Below are positions 1 to 7,808 of a stretch of 64,000 bases of DNA, piece by piece. Position numbers and translations under genes: made by a program. The notes beneath the pieces were generated by a model, which saw only the letters and a list, made by a program, of their open reading frames with translations, ran no database searches and had not been told where the DNA came from. Source of the DNA: Streptomyces venezuelae (GTDB lineage Bacteria; Actinomycetota; Actinomycetes; Streptomycetales; Streptomycetaceae). Position 1 is the stretch's first letter; the number at the start of each line of letters is the position of its first letter. The DNA lies in NCBI RefSeq assembly GCF_008642375.1, contig NZ_CP029194.1, positions 6,069,001 to 6,133,000 of the forward strand, read 5' to 3'.

Positions 1-1801
1 CCGAGCCCGCGGCGATCAGCGAGGCCGTGCAGCCGGCCTCGGAGATGCCGTCGTGCAGCATCTGACCCGTAGGCGACTCCTTGTAGGCGAGGAGGAGTTC
101 GCGGTCCACCGCCTCGTACTGCTGGCCCAGCGGGTTGTAGATCTTGGCGCTCGGGAAGAAGGCGTCCATGCCGAAGGTGCGGTACTCGTCGGGCGCGATC
201 AGCACGAAGCGCTTGCCGATCTCCTTGTCCCGCATGAGGTCCTTCAGGATGCGGACGAAGGCCATCGTGGTGGCGATCGACTGCTGCCCCGAGCCCTTCT
301 TGGCCGCCGCGTAGGTCTTGTCGTCGGGGAGGACCAGCGGCTTCGCCCGCACGACACGGGTCGGCACGTACCCGCCCAGCGCGCTGCGCCGGTCGTGCAT
401 GTACTGGATCTCCTCGGAGTTCCGGCCGGGGTGGTAGTACGGCGGCAGGCCGTCCTCCAACTGCCGGTCCGTCACCGGGATGTGCAGCCGGTCGCGGAAG
501 CGCTTGAGGTCGTCGACCGTCAGCTTCTTCATCTGGTGGGTCGCGTTGCGGCCCTCGAAGTTCGGGCCCAGCGTCCAGCCCTTGACGGTCTGCGCGAGGA
601 TCACCGTCGGCTGGCCGGCGTGCGCCTTCGCCGCCGCGTAGGCCGCGTAGATCTTCTTGTGGTCGTGGCCGCCGCGCCCCAGGTGCAGGACCTGCTGGTC
701 CGACATGCCCTCGACCATGGCCCGCAGCCGGTGGTCGTCGCCGAAGAAGTGGTCGCGGATGTAGCCGCCGGTCTCCGTCGCGTACGTCTGGAACTGGCCG
801 TCCGGGGTGGTGTTCAGCTTGTTCACCAGGATGCCGTCGCGGTCCTGCGCGAGCAGCGGGTCCCAGGAGCGGTCCCAGATCAGCTTGATGACGTTCCAGC
901 CGTTGCCCCGGAAGATCGACTCCAGCTCCTGGATGATCTTGCCGTTGCCGCGGACCGGGCCGTCGAGCCGCTGGAGGTTGCAGTTGACGACGAAGGTCAG
1001 GTTGTCCAGGCCCTCGCGGGCGGCGATGGAGAGCTGGCCGAGCGACTCGACCTCGTCCATCTCGCCGTCGCCGAGGAACGCCCAGACGTGCGACTTGGAG
1101 GTGTCGGCGATGCCGCGCGCCTCCATGTACCGGTTCATCCGCGCCTGGTAGATCGCGCCGAGCGGGCCGAGGCCCATCGACACGGTCGGGAACTCCCAGA
1201 AGTCCGGCATCAGCCGCGGGTGCGGGTACGACGAGAGCCCGTTCGGGAACTTCGACCTCTCCTGGCGGAATCCGTCGAGCTGAGTGTCGTTCAGCCGGTC
1301 CAGGAGGTACGCGCGGGCGTAGATGCCGGGGGAGGCGTGCCCCTGGAAGAAGATCTGGTCGCCGCCGTCGCCCTCGTCCTTGCCGCGGAAGAAGTGGTTG
1401 AAGCCGACGTCGTAGAGGGAGGCCGAGGAGGCGAAGGTGGCGATGTGACCGCCGACGCCGATGCCCGGGCGCTGGGCGCGCGAGACCATCACGGCCGCGT
1501 TCCACCGCGTCGCGTTGAGGACCTTGCGCTCGATCTCCTCGTTGCCGGGGAAGAAGGGCTCGTCCTTGGTGGCGATGGTGTTGACGTAGTCCGTGCTGCG
1601 CATCTCGGGCACGGCCACGCGCTTCTCGCGTGCCCGCTCGATCAGACGGAGCATGAGGTAGCGGGCCCGCTCACGGCCCCGCTCGTCGACGGCCGCGTCG
1701 AGGGAGTCGAGCCATTCCTGGGTCTCTTCCGGGTCGAAATCCGGGACCTGGCTGGGAAGGCCGCCAATGATGATCGGGTTGCGATCGGATCCGGGAGCCA
1801 C
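1..1801 (-). CDS. aceE: Pyruvate dehydrogenase E1 component, homodimeric AceE type (N-terminal 600 residues)
   Basis: Decarboxylates pyruvate with thiamine diphosphate and passes the acetyl group to lipoyl-E2, feeding acetyl-CoA to the TCA cycle in the cytoplasm. The minus-strand reading frame has no stop before the window edge, so about one third of the usual ~900-residue protein is missing. The GTG start gives VAPGSDRNPIIIGG, then the family N-terminus (PDFDPEETQEWLDSLDAAV). GDGEMDE near residue 244, followed by NCNLQRLDGPVRGNGKI, is the ThDP/Mg binding block. HPRLMPDFWEFPTVSMGLGP is also family-typical. A GGAAG ribosome-binding site lies just before the start. It is divergent from the DUF3052 gene. 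The family is certain; only the start is mildly uncertain. Confidence 0.96.
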   Translation of the reverse strand, partial: MAPGSDRNPIIIGGLPSQVPDFDPEETQEWLDSLDAAVDERGRERARYLMLRLIERAREKRVAVPEMRSTDYVNTIATKDEPFFPGNEEIERKVLNATRWNAAVMVSRAQRPGIGVGGHIATFASSASLYDVGFNHFFRGKDEGDGGDQIFFQGHASPGIYARAYLLDRLNDTQLDGFRQERSKFPNGLSSYPHPRLMPDFWEFPTVSMGLGPLGAIYQARMNRYMEARGIADTSKSHVWAFLGDGEMDEVESLGQLSIAAREGLDNLTFVVNCNLQRLDGPVRGNGKIIQELESIFRGNGWNVIKLIWDRSWDPLLAQDRDGILVNKLNTTPDGQFQTYATETGGYIRDHFFGDDHRLRAMVEGMSDQQVLHLGRGGHDHKKIYAAYAAAKAHAGQPTVILAQTVKGWTLGPNFEGRNATHQMKKLTVDDLKRFRDRLHIPVTDRQLEDGLPPYYHPGRNSEEIQYMHDRRSALGGYVPTRVVRAKPLVLPDDKTYAAAKKGSGQQSIATTMAFVRILKDLMRDKEIGKRFVLIAPDEYRTFGMDAFFPSAKIYNPLGQQYEAVDRELLLAYKESPTGQMLHDGISEAGCTASLIAAGS

Positions 1802-2238
1802 GCTCTTCCTTCACTGTCGGTGGTGCCCACGGGGCCACGGAGTGGTCGGGCTGTCCATCGTGTACCCCGCCGGCGCCAGACGTCACATTTACCGAGGGGT
1901 AACCCCTACGGGGGGCCCAGCGGTGTCCGCGGTGTCCTCCACGTCTTCGGATGTGTTCAAATCGCAACCTTACGCCCAACTCGCGCATGCGTTTCGTCCG
2001 GGCGTTCGGCAGACTGAAAGCTCAGAAGTCCGTAAACCGGGATGAATCATGTGGGACTGATCACGGAGTGCGGCCGGAGCGTGCCGGAAGTTGGGGCGAG
2101 ACGGCCCCAAACGTCACCGTTTCGGCGGTCTCCGCGGCCCAGTACTTGCGCGATGAGCCCCGGCACGTGTGGACTACGGCCAGCGCCGCGCGCATACGCG
2201 TGGCCCACAGCATTTTCCGAATGAGCAGGAGGCAAGCC
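1802..2238. other. Divergent intergenic region between aceE and the DUF3052 gene
   Basis: This 437-nt stretch has no convincing gene. It must hold the promoters of aceE (minus strand) and the DUF3052 gene (plus strand). It is somewhat less GC-biased than the coding DNA, for example around 1885-1990. I could not assign a specific -35/-10 pair or operator with confidence. The plus-strand gene has a clear AGGAGG-like site at about 2227-2233. Confidence 0.6.
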
Positions 2239-2661
2239 GTGAGCGCGACCGCGGACCACGCGGAGGAGCGGACCAACCCGGCAGCGAGGCTGGGGTTCGA
2301 GCCCGGACAGGTGGTCCAGGAGATCGGCTACGACGACGACGTCGACCAGGATCTCCGTGAAGGCATCGAGTCCATCATCGGCGCCGAGCTCGTGGACGAG
2401 GATTACGACGACGTCGCCGACGCCGTTGTCCTCTGGTTCCGCGACGAGGACGGCGATCTCACCGACGCACTGGTGGACGCCATCGGTCTTCTGGAGGACG
2501 GCGGCGTGATCTGGCTGCTGACGCCGAAGACCGGCCGTGACGGCTACATCGAGCCGAGCGATATCAACGATGCCGCGCAGACTGCTGGTCTCTCCCAGAC
2601 CAAGAGCATCAGCGTCGCCAAGGACTGGGCGGGCGCCCGTCTGGTGGCCCCCAAGCGCTGA
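2239..2661 (+). CDS. DUF3052 domain-containing protein
   Basis: A small acidic cytoplasmic protein of 140 residues and unknown function, conserved in actinobacteria next to aceE. The GTG start at 2239 is preceded by GCAGGAGGC at good spacing. Longer in-frame extensions run into the aceE promoter and are not credible. The sequence starts MSATADHAEERTNPAARLGF and is rich in Asp/Glu, with DDDVDQDLREGIESIIGAE and a central GGVIWLLTPKTGRDGYIEP segment. The C-terminus GLSQTKSISVAKDWAGARL is typical of the family. There are no signal peptide or membrane segments. It is followed by a strong terminator, so it is probably monocistronic. The family call is firm; the role is unknown. Confidence 0.9.
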   Translation: MSATADHAEERTNPAARLGFEPGQVVQEIGYDDDVDQDLREGIESIIGAELVDEDYDDVADAVVLWFRDEDGDLTDALVDAIGLLEDGGVIWLLTPKTGRDGYIEPSDINDAAQTAGLSQTKSISVAKDWAGARLVAPKR

Positions 2662-2678
2662 TCACCACGTTGCGAGAC

Positions 2679-2707
2679 GCCCCCGCCGGTACGCCGGCGG
2701 GGGCTTT
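2679..2707 (+). terminator. Rho-independent terminator after the DUF3052 gene
   Basis: A perfect 11-bp GC stem (2679-2689 with 2694-2704) with a TACG loop is followed by TTT. It sits 18 nt after the stop codon. Confidence 0.9.
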
Positions 2708-2817
2708 CGCGCACAGGCCGTAGGCTGGGCCTCACCGATTCGGCCCAAAGGGCCGATTCGCTCCGCGGGCCGGTCCGGTCCGGGGATTCGGGCTCCGGCG
2801 GAAGGGATACGTGGGCG

Positions 2818-3276
2818 ATGGCGATCGAGGTCGGCACCGAGGCCCCGGGATTCGAGCTGAAGGACAACCACGGACGCACCGTGAGGCTCTCGGACTTCCG
2901 CGGCGAGAAGACCGTGGTGCTGCTCTTCTACCCCTTCGCCTTCACCGGTGTCTGCACCGGCGAACTGCGCGAGCTGCGGGACAACCTCCCGACGTTCGTC
3001 AACGACGACACCCAGCTCCTCGCCGTCTCCAACGACTCGATCCACACCCTGCGCGTCTTCGCCGACCAGGAGGACCTGGACTTCCCGCTGCTCTCCGACT
3101 TCTGGAAGCACGGCGAGGCCTCCCGCGCCTACGGCGTCTTCGACGAGGAGAAGGGCTGCGCCGTGCGCGGCACCTTCATCATCGACAAGGAGGGCGTCGT
3201 CCGCTGGACCGTCGTGAACGCCCTGCCGGACGCCCGGGACATCGGCGACTACGTCAAGGCGCTCGACGCCGTCTGA
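2818..3276 (+). CDS. Peroxiredoxin, AhpE-like
   Basis: A thiol peroxidase of 152 residues that reduces peroxides, probably cytosolic. The thioredoxin-like fold is evident from GTEAPGFELKDNHGRTVRLSDF at the N-terminus and the peroxidatic motif PFAFTGVCTGEL, with Cys46 as the likely attacking residue. The segment PLLSDFWKHGEASRAYGVF and the later RGTFIIDKEGVVRW match mycobacterial AhpE closely. One further Cys lies in EEKGCAVRG (about residue 119). Whether it resolves the sulfenate is unknown, since AhpE proteins are usually 1-Cys enzymes. The ATG at 2818 follows GGAAGGG at a rather long distance. It precedes the Ter island, which fits an oxidative-stress neighbourhood, but a promoter probably intervenes. 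Confidence 0.92.
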   Translation: MAIEVGTEAPGFELKDNHGRTVRLSDFRGEKTVVLLFYPFAFTGVCTGELRELRDNLPTFVNDDTQLLAVSNDSIHTLRVFADQEDLDFPLLSDFWKHGEASRAYGVFDEEKGCAVRGTFIIDKEGVVRWTVVNALPDARDIGDYVKALDAV

Positions 3277-3310
3277 GCCGCCCAGGGGGTGTCCCGCGGC
3301 CGACACCTCG

Positions 3311-3327
3311 GATTCGCCGGGCGAATC
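3311..3327. promoter_or_regulatory. Perfect palindrome between peroxiredoxin and terD
   Basis: Arms GATTCGCC and GGCGAATC flank a single central G. It lies 35 nt after the peroxiredoxin stop and just upstream of the putative terD promoter. It could be an operator or a weak terminator, but there is no T tract. Confidence 0.4.
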
Positions 3328-3341
3328 GACTGTTTCGACCG

Positions 3342-3368
3342 GGAACCCGTCACTAGGATCCACTCGTT
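3342..3368 (+). promoter_or_regulatory. Possible SigR-type promoter for the first terD gene
   Basis: GGAAC at 3342-3346 (with a preceding G) and GTT at 3366-3368 are separated by 19 nt. This resembles the Streptomyces thiol-stress sigma consensus (GGAAT, 18-19 nt, GTT) apart from the last base of the -35 element. It would give a leader of roughly 50 nt before the GTG at 3425. Confidence 0.35.
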
Positions 3369-3424
3369 GATCCGATGCCAACGCACGACTGGGGCGCTGC
3401 CCCTGAAAACGTATGGAGGGACTC

Positions 3425-4000
3425 GTGGGAGTCAGCCTCAGCAAGGGCGGCAACGTCTCGCTGACCAAGGAGGCCCCTGGCCTGACCGCCGTGACCGTCG
3501 GTCTGGGCTGGGACGTCCGCACCACCACCGGTACGGACTTCGACCTCGACGCCAGCGCCATCCTGGTGAGCGAGGAGGGCAAGGTCCGCAACGACCAGGA
3601 CTTCGTCTTCTTCAACAACCTGAAGAGCGCCGACGGCTCGGTCGAGCACACCGGTGACAACCTCACCGGCGAGGGCGAGGGCGACGACGAGCAGGTCAAG
3701 GTCAGCCTGGCGACCGTGCCTGCCGACGTGAGCAAGATCGTCTTCCCGGTGTCGATCTACGACGCCGAGAACCGCCAGCAGTCCTTCGGTCAGGTGCGCA
3801 ACGCGTTCATCCGCGTCGTGAACCAGGCCGGCGGCGCCGAGATCGCCCGCTACGACCTCTCCGAGGACGCCTCGACCGAGACCGCCATGGTCTTCGGCGA
3901 GCTGTACCGCCACGGCGCGGAGTGGAAGTTCCGCGCGGTCGGTCAGGGGTATGCCTCAGGTCTGCGCGGAATCGCGGCGGACTTCGGCGTCAACGTCTGA
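3425..4000 (+). CDS. terD: TerD family protein (first copy)
   Basis: A calcium-binding TerD-fold protein (191 residues) of the tellurite/stress-response family, cytoplasmic or membrane-associated with TerC. The GTG start at 3425 gives the canonical MGVSLSKGGNVSLTKEAPGL and has GGAGGGA at 3415-3421. An ATG twelve bases earlier overlaps that ribosome-binding site and would add an atypical MEGL. The Ca-binding acidic signatures DFDLDASAI and GEGEGDDE are intact. The C-terminal block FGELYRHGAEWKFRAVGQGY is also intact. It is the first of two tandem copies that precede terC. TerD proteins are linked to oxidative, phage and metal stress and to development in Streptomyces; the precise biochemistry is unresolved. 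Confidence 0.95.
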   Translation: MGVSLSKGGNVSLTKEAPGLTAVTVGLGWDVRTTTGTDFDLDASAILVSEEGKVRNDQDFVFFNNLKSADGSVEHTGDNLTGEGEGDDEQVKVSLATVPADVSKIVFPVSIYDAENRQQSFGQVRNAFIRVVNQAGGAEIARYDLSEDASTETAMVFGELYRHGAEWKFRAVGQGYASGLRGIAADFGVNV

Positions 4001-4017
4001 GCCGAACCGTTCGAACC

Positions 4018-4050
4018 GTCCGGCGCCGCACACTCCGTGCGGCGCCGGAC
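4018..4050 (+). terminator. Strong hairpin between the two terD genes
   Basis: A perfect 14-bp stem (4018-4031 with 4037-4050) encloses a five-base loop, 18 nt after the first terD stop. No T-run follows. It may attenuate transcription or protect the upstream mRNA rather than end transcription fully. Confidence 0.65.
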
Positions 4051-4083
4051 GTGCCTCATCACCACCGGGGAGGAACCGATCAC

Positions 4084-4659
4084 ATGGGTGTCACACTCGC
4101 CAAGGGAGGCAATGTCTCCCTCTCCAAGGCCGCTCCCAACCTCACCAAGGTCCTCGTAGGGCTCGGCTGGGACGCGCGCTCCACCACCGGAGCCCCCTTC
4201 GACCTCGACGCCAGCGCCCTGCTGTGCCAGGCCGGACGCGTGCTGGGCGACGAGTACTTCGTCTTCTACAACCAGCTCCGCAGCCCCGAGGGCTCCGTCG
4301 AACACACCGGCGACAACCTCACCGGCGAGGGTGACGGGGACGACGAGTCCCTCATCGTGGACCTCACCAAGGTCCCGGCCCACTGCGACAAGATCGTCTT
4401 CCCCGTCTCGATCCACGACGCCGACAACCGCGCACAGAGCTTCGGTCAGGTCAGCAACGCCTTCATCCGGGTCGTGAACCAGTCGGACGGCCAGGAGCTC
4501 GCGCGCTACGACCTCTCCGAGGACGCCTCCTCCGAGACCGCGATGATCTTCGGCGAGCTCTACCGCTACAACGGCGAATGGAAGTTCAGAGCGGTCGGTC
4601 AGGGGTACGCGTCCGGGCTCCGGGGCATCGCTCTAGACTTCGGGGTCAACGTTTCGTAA
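4084..4659 (+). CDS. terD: TerD family protein (second copy)
   Basis: A second 191-residue TerD protein, strongly similar to its upstream neighbour and clearly a tandem duplicate. The ATG at 4084 yields MGVTLAKGGNVSLSKAAPNL and is preceded by GGGGAGGAAC. It retains the acidic Ca-binding stretches PFDLDASAL and GEGDGDDE and the C-terminal FGELYRYNGEWKFRAVGQGY. It carries two Cys residues, in ALLCQAG and KVPAHCDK, that the first copy lacks. terC follows 29 nt later, so the two are likely cotranscribed. TerD and TerC are thought to act together in a membrane-linked metal and stress response. Confidence 0.95.
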   Translation: MGVTLAKGGNVSLSKAAPNLTKVLVGLGWDARSTTGAPFDLDASALLCQAGRVLGDEYFVFYNQLRSPEGSVEHTGDNLTGEGDGDDESLIVDLTKVPAHCDKIVFPVSIHDADNRAQSFGQVSNAFIRVVNQSDGQELARYDLSEDASSETAMIFGELYRYNGEWKFRAVGQGYASGLRGIALDFGVNVS

Positions 4660-4688
4660 AGCCATGTAATTTCACGATGGGGTAGACA

Positions 4689-5828
4689 GTGGTTCTGAAA
4701 ACCTTCGGCTGGTCGTTCGCGATCACTGCGCTCGGTCTGGTCGCAGCGGTGCTCTACGGGGGGTGGGAGGCCTTCGGGATCGTCGCGATCCTCTGCGTCC
4801 TCGAGATCTCGCTGTCCTTCGACAACGCGGTGGTCAACGCCGGAATCCTGAAGAAGATGAATGCCTTCTGGCAGAAGATCTTCCTCACCATCGGCATCCT
4901 GATCGCCGTCTTCGGCATGCGACTGGTCTTCCCCGTCGTGATCGTCGCGATCAGCGCCAAGATCGGCCCCATCGAGGCCGTCGATCTCGCGCTCAACGAC
5001 GCCGAGCGCTACGAGCAGCTCGTGACCGACGCCCACCCGTCGATCGCGGCCTTCGGCGGCATGTTCCTGCTGATGATCTTCCTCGACTTCATCTTCGAGG
5101 ACCGTGACATCAAGTGGCTCGGCTGGCTGGAGCGCCCGCTGGCCAAGCTCGGCAAGGTCGACATGCTCTCGGTCTGCATCGCCCTGATCGTCCTGGCGAT
5201 CAGCGCCATGACCTTCGCGACCCAGGCCCACCAGCACGGCGGCACGCACATCGACGCGGCGTCGACCGTCCTGCTCTCGGGCGTCTTCGGTCTGATCACC
5301 TACCTCATCGTCGGCGGTCTCTCCAGCTTCTTCGAGAACAAGCTGGAGGAGGAAGAGGAGCGCGAGCACGAGGCCGAGGAAGAGGCCAAGCGCAGCGGCA
5401 AGAAGGTCACCGTCGTCCAGCTGGCCGGCAAGGCCGCCTTCTTCATGTTCCTGTACCTGGAGGTCCTCGACGCCTCCTTCTCCTTCGACGGTGTCATCGG
5501 CGCCTTCGCCATCACCAACGACATCGTCCTGATGGCGCTCGGCCTCGGCGTCGGCGCCATGTACGTCCGTTCGCTGACGGTCTACCTGGTCCGCCAGGGC
5601 ACCCTCGACGACTACGTCTACCTGGAGCACGGCGCGCACTACGCGATCGGCGCGCTGGCCGTCATCCTCATGATCAGCATCCGCTTCCAGATCCCCGAGA
5701 TCGTCACCGGTGGTATCGGTGTCGCCCTCATCGCCTGGTCCTTCTGGTCCTCCGTCCGGCGCAACAAGGCCCTCGCGGCGGCCGAGGGCGGCTCGGGCGG
5801 CAAGACGGAGGTGTCCGCCGGGGTGTGA
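4689..5828 (+). CDS. terC: TerC family integral membrane protein
   Basis: A multi-pass membrane protein (379 residues) of the TerC/Alx family, proposed to export metal ions (manganese in several bacteria) and to partner TerD. The GTG start at 4689 gives MVLKTFGWSFAITALGLV. About eight hydrophobic segments are evident. Conserved Asp-bearing membrane motifs are LEISLSFDNAVVNA near residue 40 and DASFSFDGVIGAF near 263. A cytoplasmic loop near residues 217-240 is strikingly acidic (LEEEEEREHEAEEEAKRSGK). The C-terminus is a short basic and Gly-rich tail. It lies 29 nt after the second terD. Confidence 0.94.
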   Translation: MVLKTFGWSFAITALGLVAAVLYGGWEAFGIVAILCVLEISLSFDNAVVNAGILKKMNAFWQKIFLTIGILIAVFGMRLVFPVVIVAISAKIGPIEAVDLALNDAERYEQLVTDAHPSIAAFGGMFLLMIFLDFIFEDRDIKWLGWLERPLAKLGKVDMLSVCIALIVLAISAMTFATQAHQHGGTHIDAASTVLLSGVFGLITYLIVGGLSSFFENKLEEEEEREHEAEEEAKRSGKKVTVVQLAGKAAFFMFLYLEVLDASFSFDGVIGAFAITNDIVLMALGLGVGAMYVRSLTVYLVRQGTLDDYVYLEHGAHYAIGALAVILMISIRFQIPEIVTGGIGVALIAWSFWSSVRRNKALAAAEGGSGGKTEVSAGV

Positions 5829-5854
5829 CACCCCCGGTAACGAGGAACGCTTCA

Positions 5855-5889
5855 CTGCGGGGCGGTCGGTGCACCCGGCCGCCCCGCAG
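5855..5889 (+). terminator. Hairpin after terC
   Basis: An 11-bp perfect GC stem (5855-5865 with 5879-5889), with a further weak inner pairing in the loop, lies 26 nt after the terC stop. It lacks a T-tract, so readthrough into the next ter gene is possible. Confidence 0.6.
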
Positions 5890-5934
5890 GCATGTGCGGT
5901 GATCAGTGGGCGATCAGTGGGGGGTGAAGGCGTC

Positions 5935-6672
5935 ATGGCCTTCTGGGACAACCTGTTTCCGGGGCGCGCGGCGCAGTTCGACATGGGCGGAGCCGCGTCG
6001 AACACGATCGACCTGACGAAGCGGCGCCCGTCGGTCTCACTCACCAAGCAGGGCGCCGCCACCGGCAACCTCCGGGTCAACCTCTCCTGGCGGATGCGGA
6101 CCTCCGACCTCGAAGGGCGCTCCCGGCAGAGCGGCCGGCTGCTGCGCAACCCCGCGCAGTTCTTCAAGCCCGAGGTCGTCCAGGCCCACACCCAGGGCAT
6201 GGTCAACGTCGACCTGGACCTCGGCTGTCTCTACGAGCTCACCGACGGCAGCAAGGGCGTGGTGCAGCCCCTCGGCGGCTTCTTCGGCGACCTCAACGGC
6301 GCCCCGTACGTGAAGCTCAGCGGCGACGACCGCTTCGGGGGCTCCTCCGGAGAGACGATCTTCATCAATCTGGACCACAAGGACGAGATCAAGCGGCTGC
6401 TCTTCTTCGTCTACATCTACGACCAGACGCCGGCCTTCGACCGCACCCACGCCAAGATCACGCTCTACCCGAGCAACGGCCCCCGGATCGAGATCGACCT
6501 CGACGAGCGGGCCCCGCAGGCCCGCTCCTGCGCGGTCTTCTCCGTGGACAACACGAAGGGCGACCTGACCGTCCGCCGCGAGGTGCGCTTCGTGTACGGC
6601 TTCCAGGCCGAGCTGGACCGTCTGTACGGCTGGGGACTGCAGTGGGGGCGCGGCTACAAGACCAAGGCGTGA
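5935..6672 (+). CDS. TerA-like tellurium resistance/stress protein
   Basis: A cytoplasmic protein of 245 residues in the TerD superfamily, closest to the larger TerA-type members found beside terD/terC in Streptomyces. The ATG at 5935 gives MAFWDNLFPGRAAQFDMGG. GTG or ATG codons farther upstream lie in the terC terminator region and were rejected. Visible family features are an N-terminal basic strand (IDLTKRRPSVSLTKQG), a VNVDLDLGCLYELTDGSKG segment equivalent to the TerD acidic core, and a C-terminal LDRLYGWGLQWGRGYKTK. It has no signal peptide or membrane segment. It is in line with terC, with the hairpin between them. Confidence 0.88.
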   Translation: MAFWDNLFPGRAAQFDMGGAASNTIDLTKRRPSVSLTKQGAATGNLRVNLSWRMRTSDLEGRSRQSGRLLRNPAQFFKPEVVQAHTQGMVNVDLDLGCLYELTDGSKGVVQPLGGFFGDLNGAPYVKLSGDDRFGGSSGETIFINLDHKDEIKRLLFFVYIYDQTPAFDRTHAKITLYPSNGPRIEIDLDERAPQARSCAVFSVDNTKGDLTVRREVRFVYGFQAELDRLYGWGLQWGRGYKTKA

Positions 6673-6725
6673 CCGTGCGTCCCCGGGCCTCAAGGTCCTT
6701 CCGGCTCTTGGTGCCTGCCCGGGCC

Positions 6726-7622
6726 TCAGGGCCTGACGAACTGGGGGCCCATGGGGGGCATCCGGAACTCCGGAGCCGCGTGCGGGTCGGTCCGGTGGAC
6801 GGGCTGGGGGTAGCCGTACGCGGGGGCCGGCGCGTGCGCCGGCGGTCCTCCCGGAGAGGCCCCCTGCGGGTATCCGTAGGAGGGCGCCCGGTCCGGCATG
6901 GGCGGCGCCGTCGGCTGCGGCGGCACGGGGGCGTGGACCACGGTCGCGTCGAGATCCGGGGAGCCGGCGACGGGGAGATCAGGGGCGGGGGCGCCGGTCG
7001 CGCCGTCCTGGGCCTCGGGGAGGTCCTGAGCCCCCTGAGCGGCCCCCTGGGCGGCCTCCTGGGCCGCTTCCTGGGCATCCTCGTCGACGGAGATGCCGAA
7101 GTCCGTGGCGAGGCCGACGAGACCCGTCGGGTAGCCCTGCCCCACCGCGCGGAACTTCCAGCCGTCCCCGCGCCGGTACAGCTCGCCGCAGATGACCGCC
7201 GTCTCCTCGCCGGTCTCCGCCGTCACGTCGAACAGCGCCAGCGGCTCACGGTCCGGCCCGGCGGTCGCGTCGTACAGCAGGATCCGCAGGTCGGAGACGG
7301 ACCGGAAGGTGCCGCCGTCGGAGGAGGCCGCGACGACCACCCGGTCGACCGAAGCCTCCAGGCTGCCCAGATCGGCCTCCACGGTGTCCGTCAGCCCCTG
7401 GCCCACCCGCTTCTTCGGCAGCCGCCGCACACACCCCGAGGGGTGGCGCGGCTGGTTGTAGAAGACGAAGTCCTCGTCGGACCGCACGCGGCCCTCGGCG
7501 CCGAGGAGCAGGGCCGAGGCGTCCACGTCGGGGACCCCGGGGCCCGGGGTCCAGCAGAGCACGGCCCGTACGGCCGCGGTGTCGAGAGGGACGTTGGAGC
7601 CCTTCAGCATCGCGTGCGTCAT
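6726..7622 (-). CDS. TerD-domain protein with Gln/Ala/Pro-rich C-terminal tail
   Basis: A protein of 298 residues. Positions 1 to about 165 are a divergent TerD domain (MTHAMLKGSNVPLDTAAVR, DVDASALLLGAEGRVRSDED, FRAVGQGYPTGLVGLATDFG). The rest is low complexity: QEAAQEAAQGAAQGAQ, then Pro/Tyr/Gly-rich sequence with repeated YGYPQ. The ATG at 7622 has GCAGGA eight bases upstream. A longer reading frame adds an unconserved tail across the promoter. It is transcribed convergently with the TerA-like gene and divergently from the aldolase operon. Several acidic Ca-ligand positions differ from the tandem TerD copies (a VRRLPKKRVGQG segment replaces the GEGDGDDE loop), so calcium binding may be altered. 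Confidence 0.87.
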   Translation of the reverse strand: MTHAMLKGSNVPLDTAAVRAVLCWTPGPGVPDVDASALLLGAEGRVRSDEDFVFYNQPRHPSGCVRRLPKKRVGQGLTDTVEADLGSLEASVDRVVVAASSDGGTFRSVSDLRILLYDATAGPDREPLALFDVTAETGEETAVICGELYRRGDGWKFRAVGQGYPTGLVGLATDFGISVDEDAQEAAQEAAQGAAQGAQDLPEAQDGATGAPAPDLPVAGSPDLDATVVHAPVPPQPTAPPMPDRAPSYGYPQGASPGGPPAHAPAPAYGYPQPVHRTDPHAAPEFRMPPMGPQFVRP

Positions 7623-7729
7623 GACCGTAATCCTGCCCTCCCGTCCGACCCGCGGACAACGCGGGGGCGCCACCGATACCGGGACGAGATGACGGATGCT
7701 GACGAGTTACCTGAATTTCATGCACGAAG

Positions 7730-7756
7730 GGAACTACGGACACCCGCACCTACGTA
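7730..7756 (+). promoter_or_regulatory. Possible ECF-sigma promoter for the aldolase operon
   Basis: GGAAC at 7730-7734 (preceded by G) and GTA at 7754-7756 are separated by 19 nt. This is the same spacing as the element before the first terD. It sits about 50 nt upstream of the ATG at 7809. Confidence 0.3.
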
Positions 7757-7808
7757 CTATTACCGGCCACATGTCGTCAGGGCCAGGAAAGGCAGACGGG
7801 GGACTTAC

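Noticed and set aside
53..2017. A 654-codon plus-strand open frame across the aceE region
   Set aside because: It is antisense to the clearly conserved aceE frame. High GC content creates long stop-free frames on the opposite strand; its translation is Arg/Val/Asp-rich without family motifs.
2662..3735. Minus-strand frame over the peroxiredoxin and terD genes
   Set aside because: It is a shadow of conserved plus-strand genes and contains no recognisable domain.
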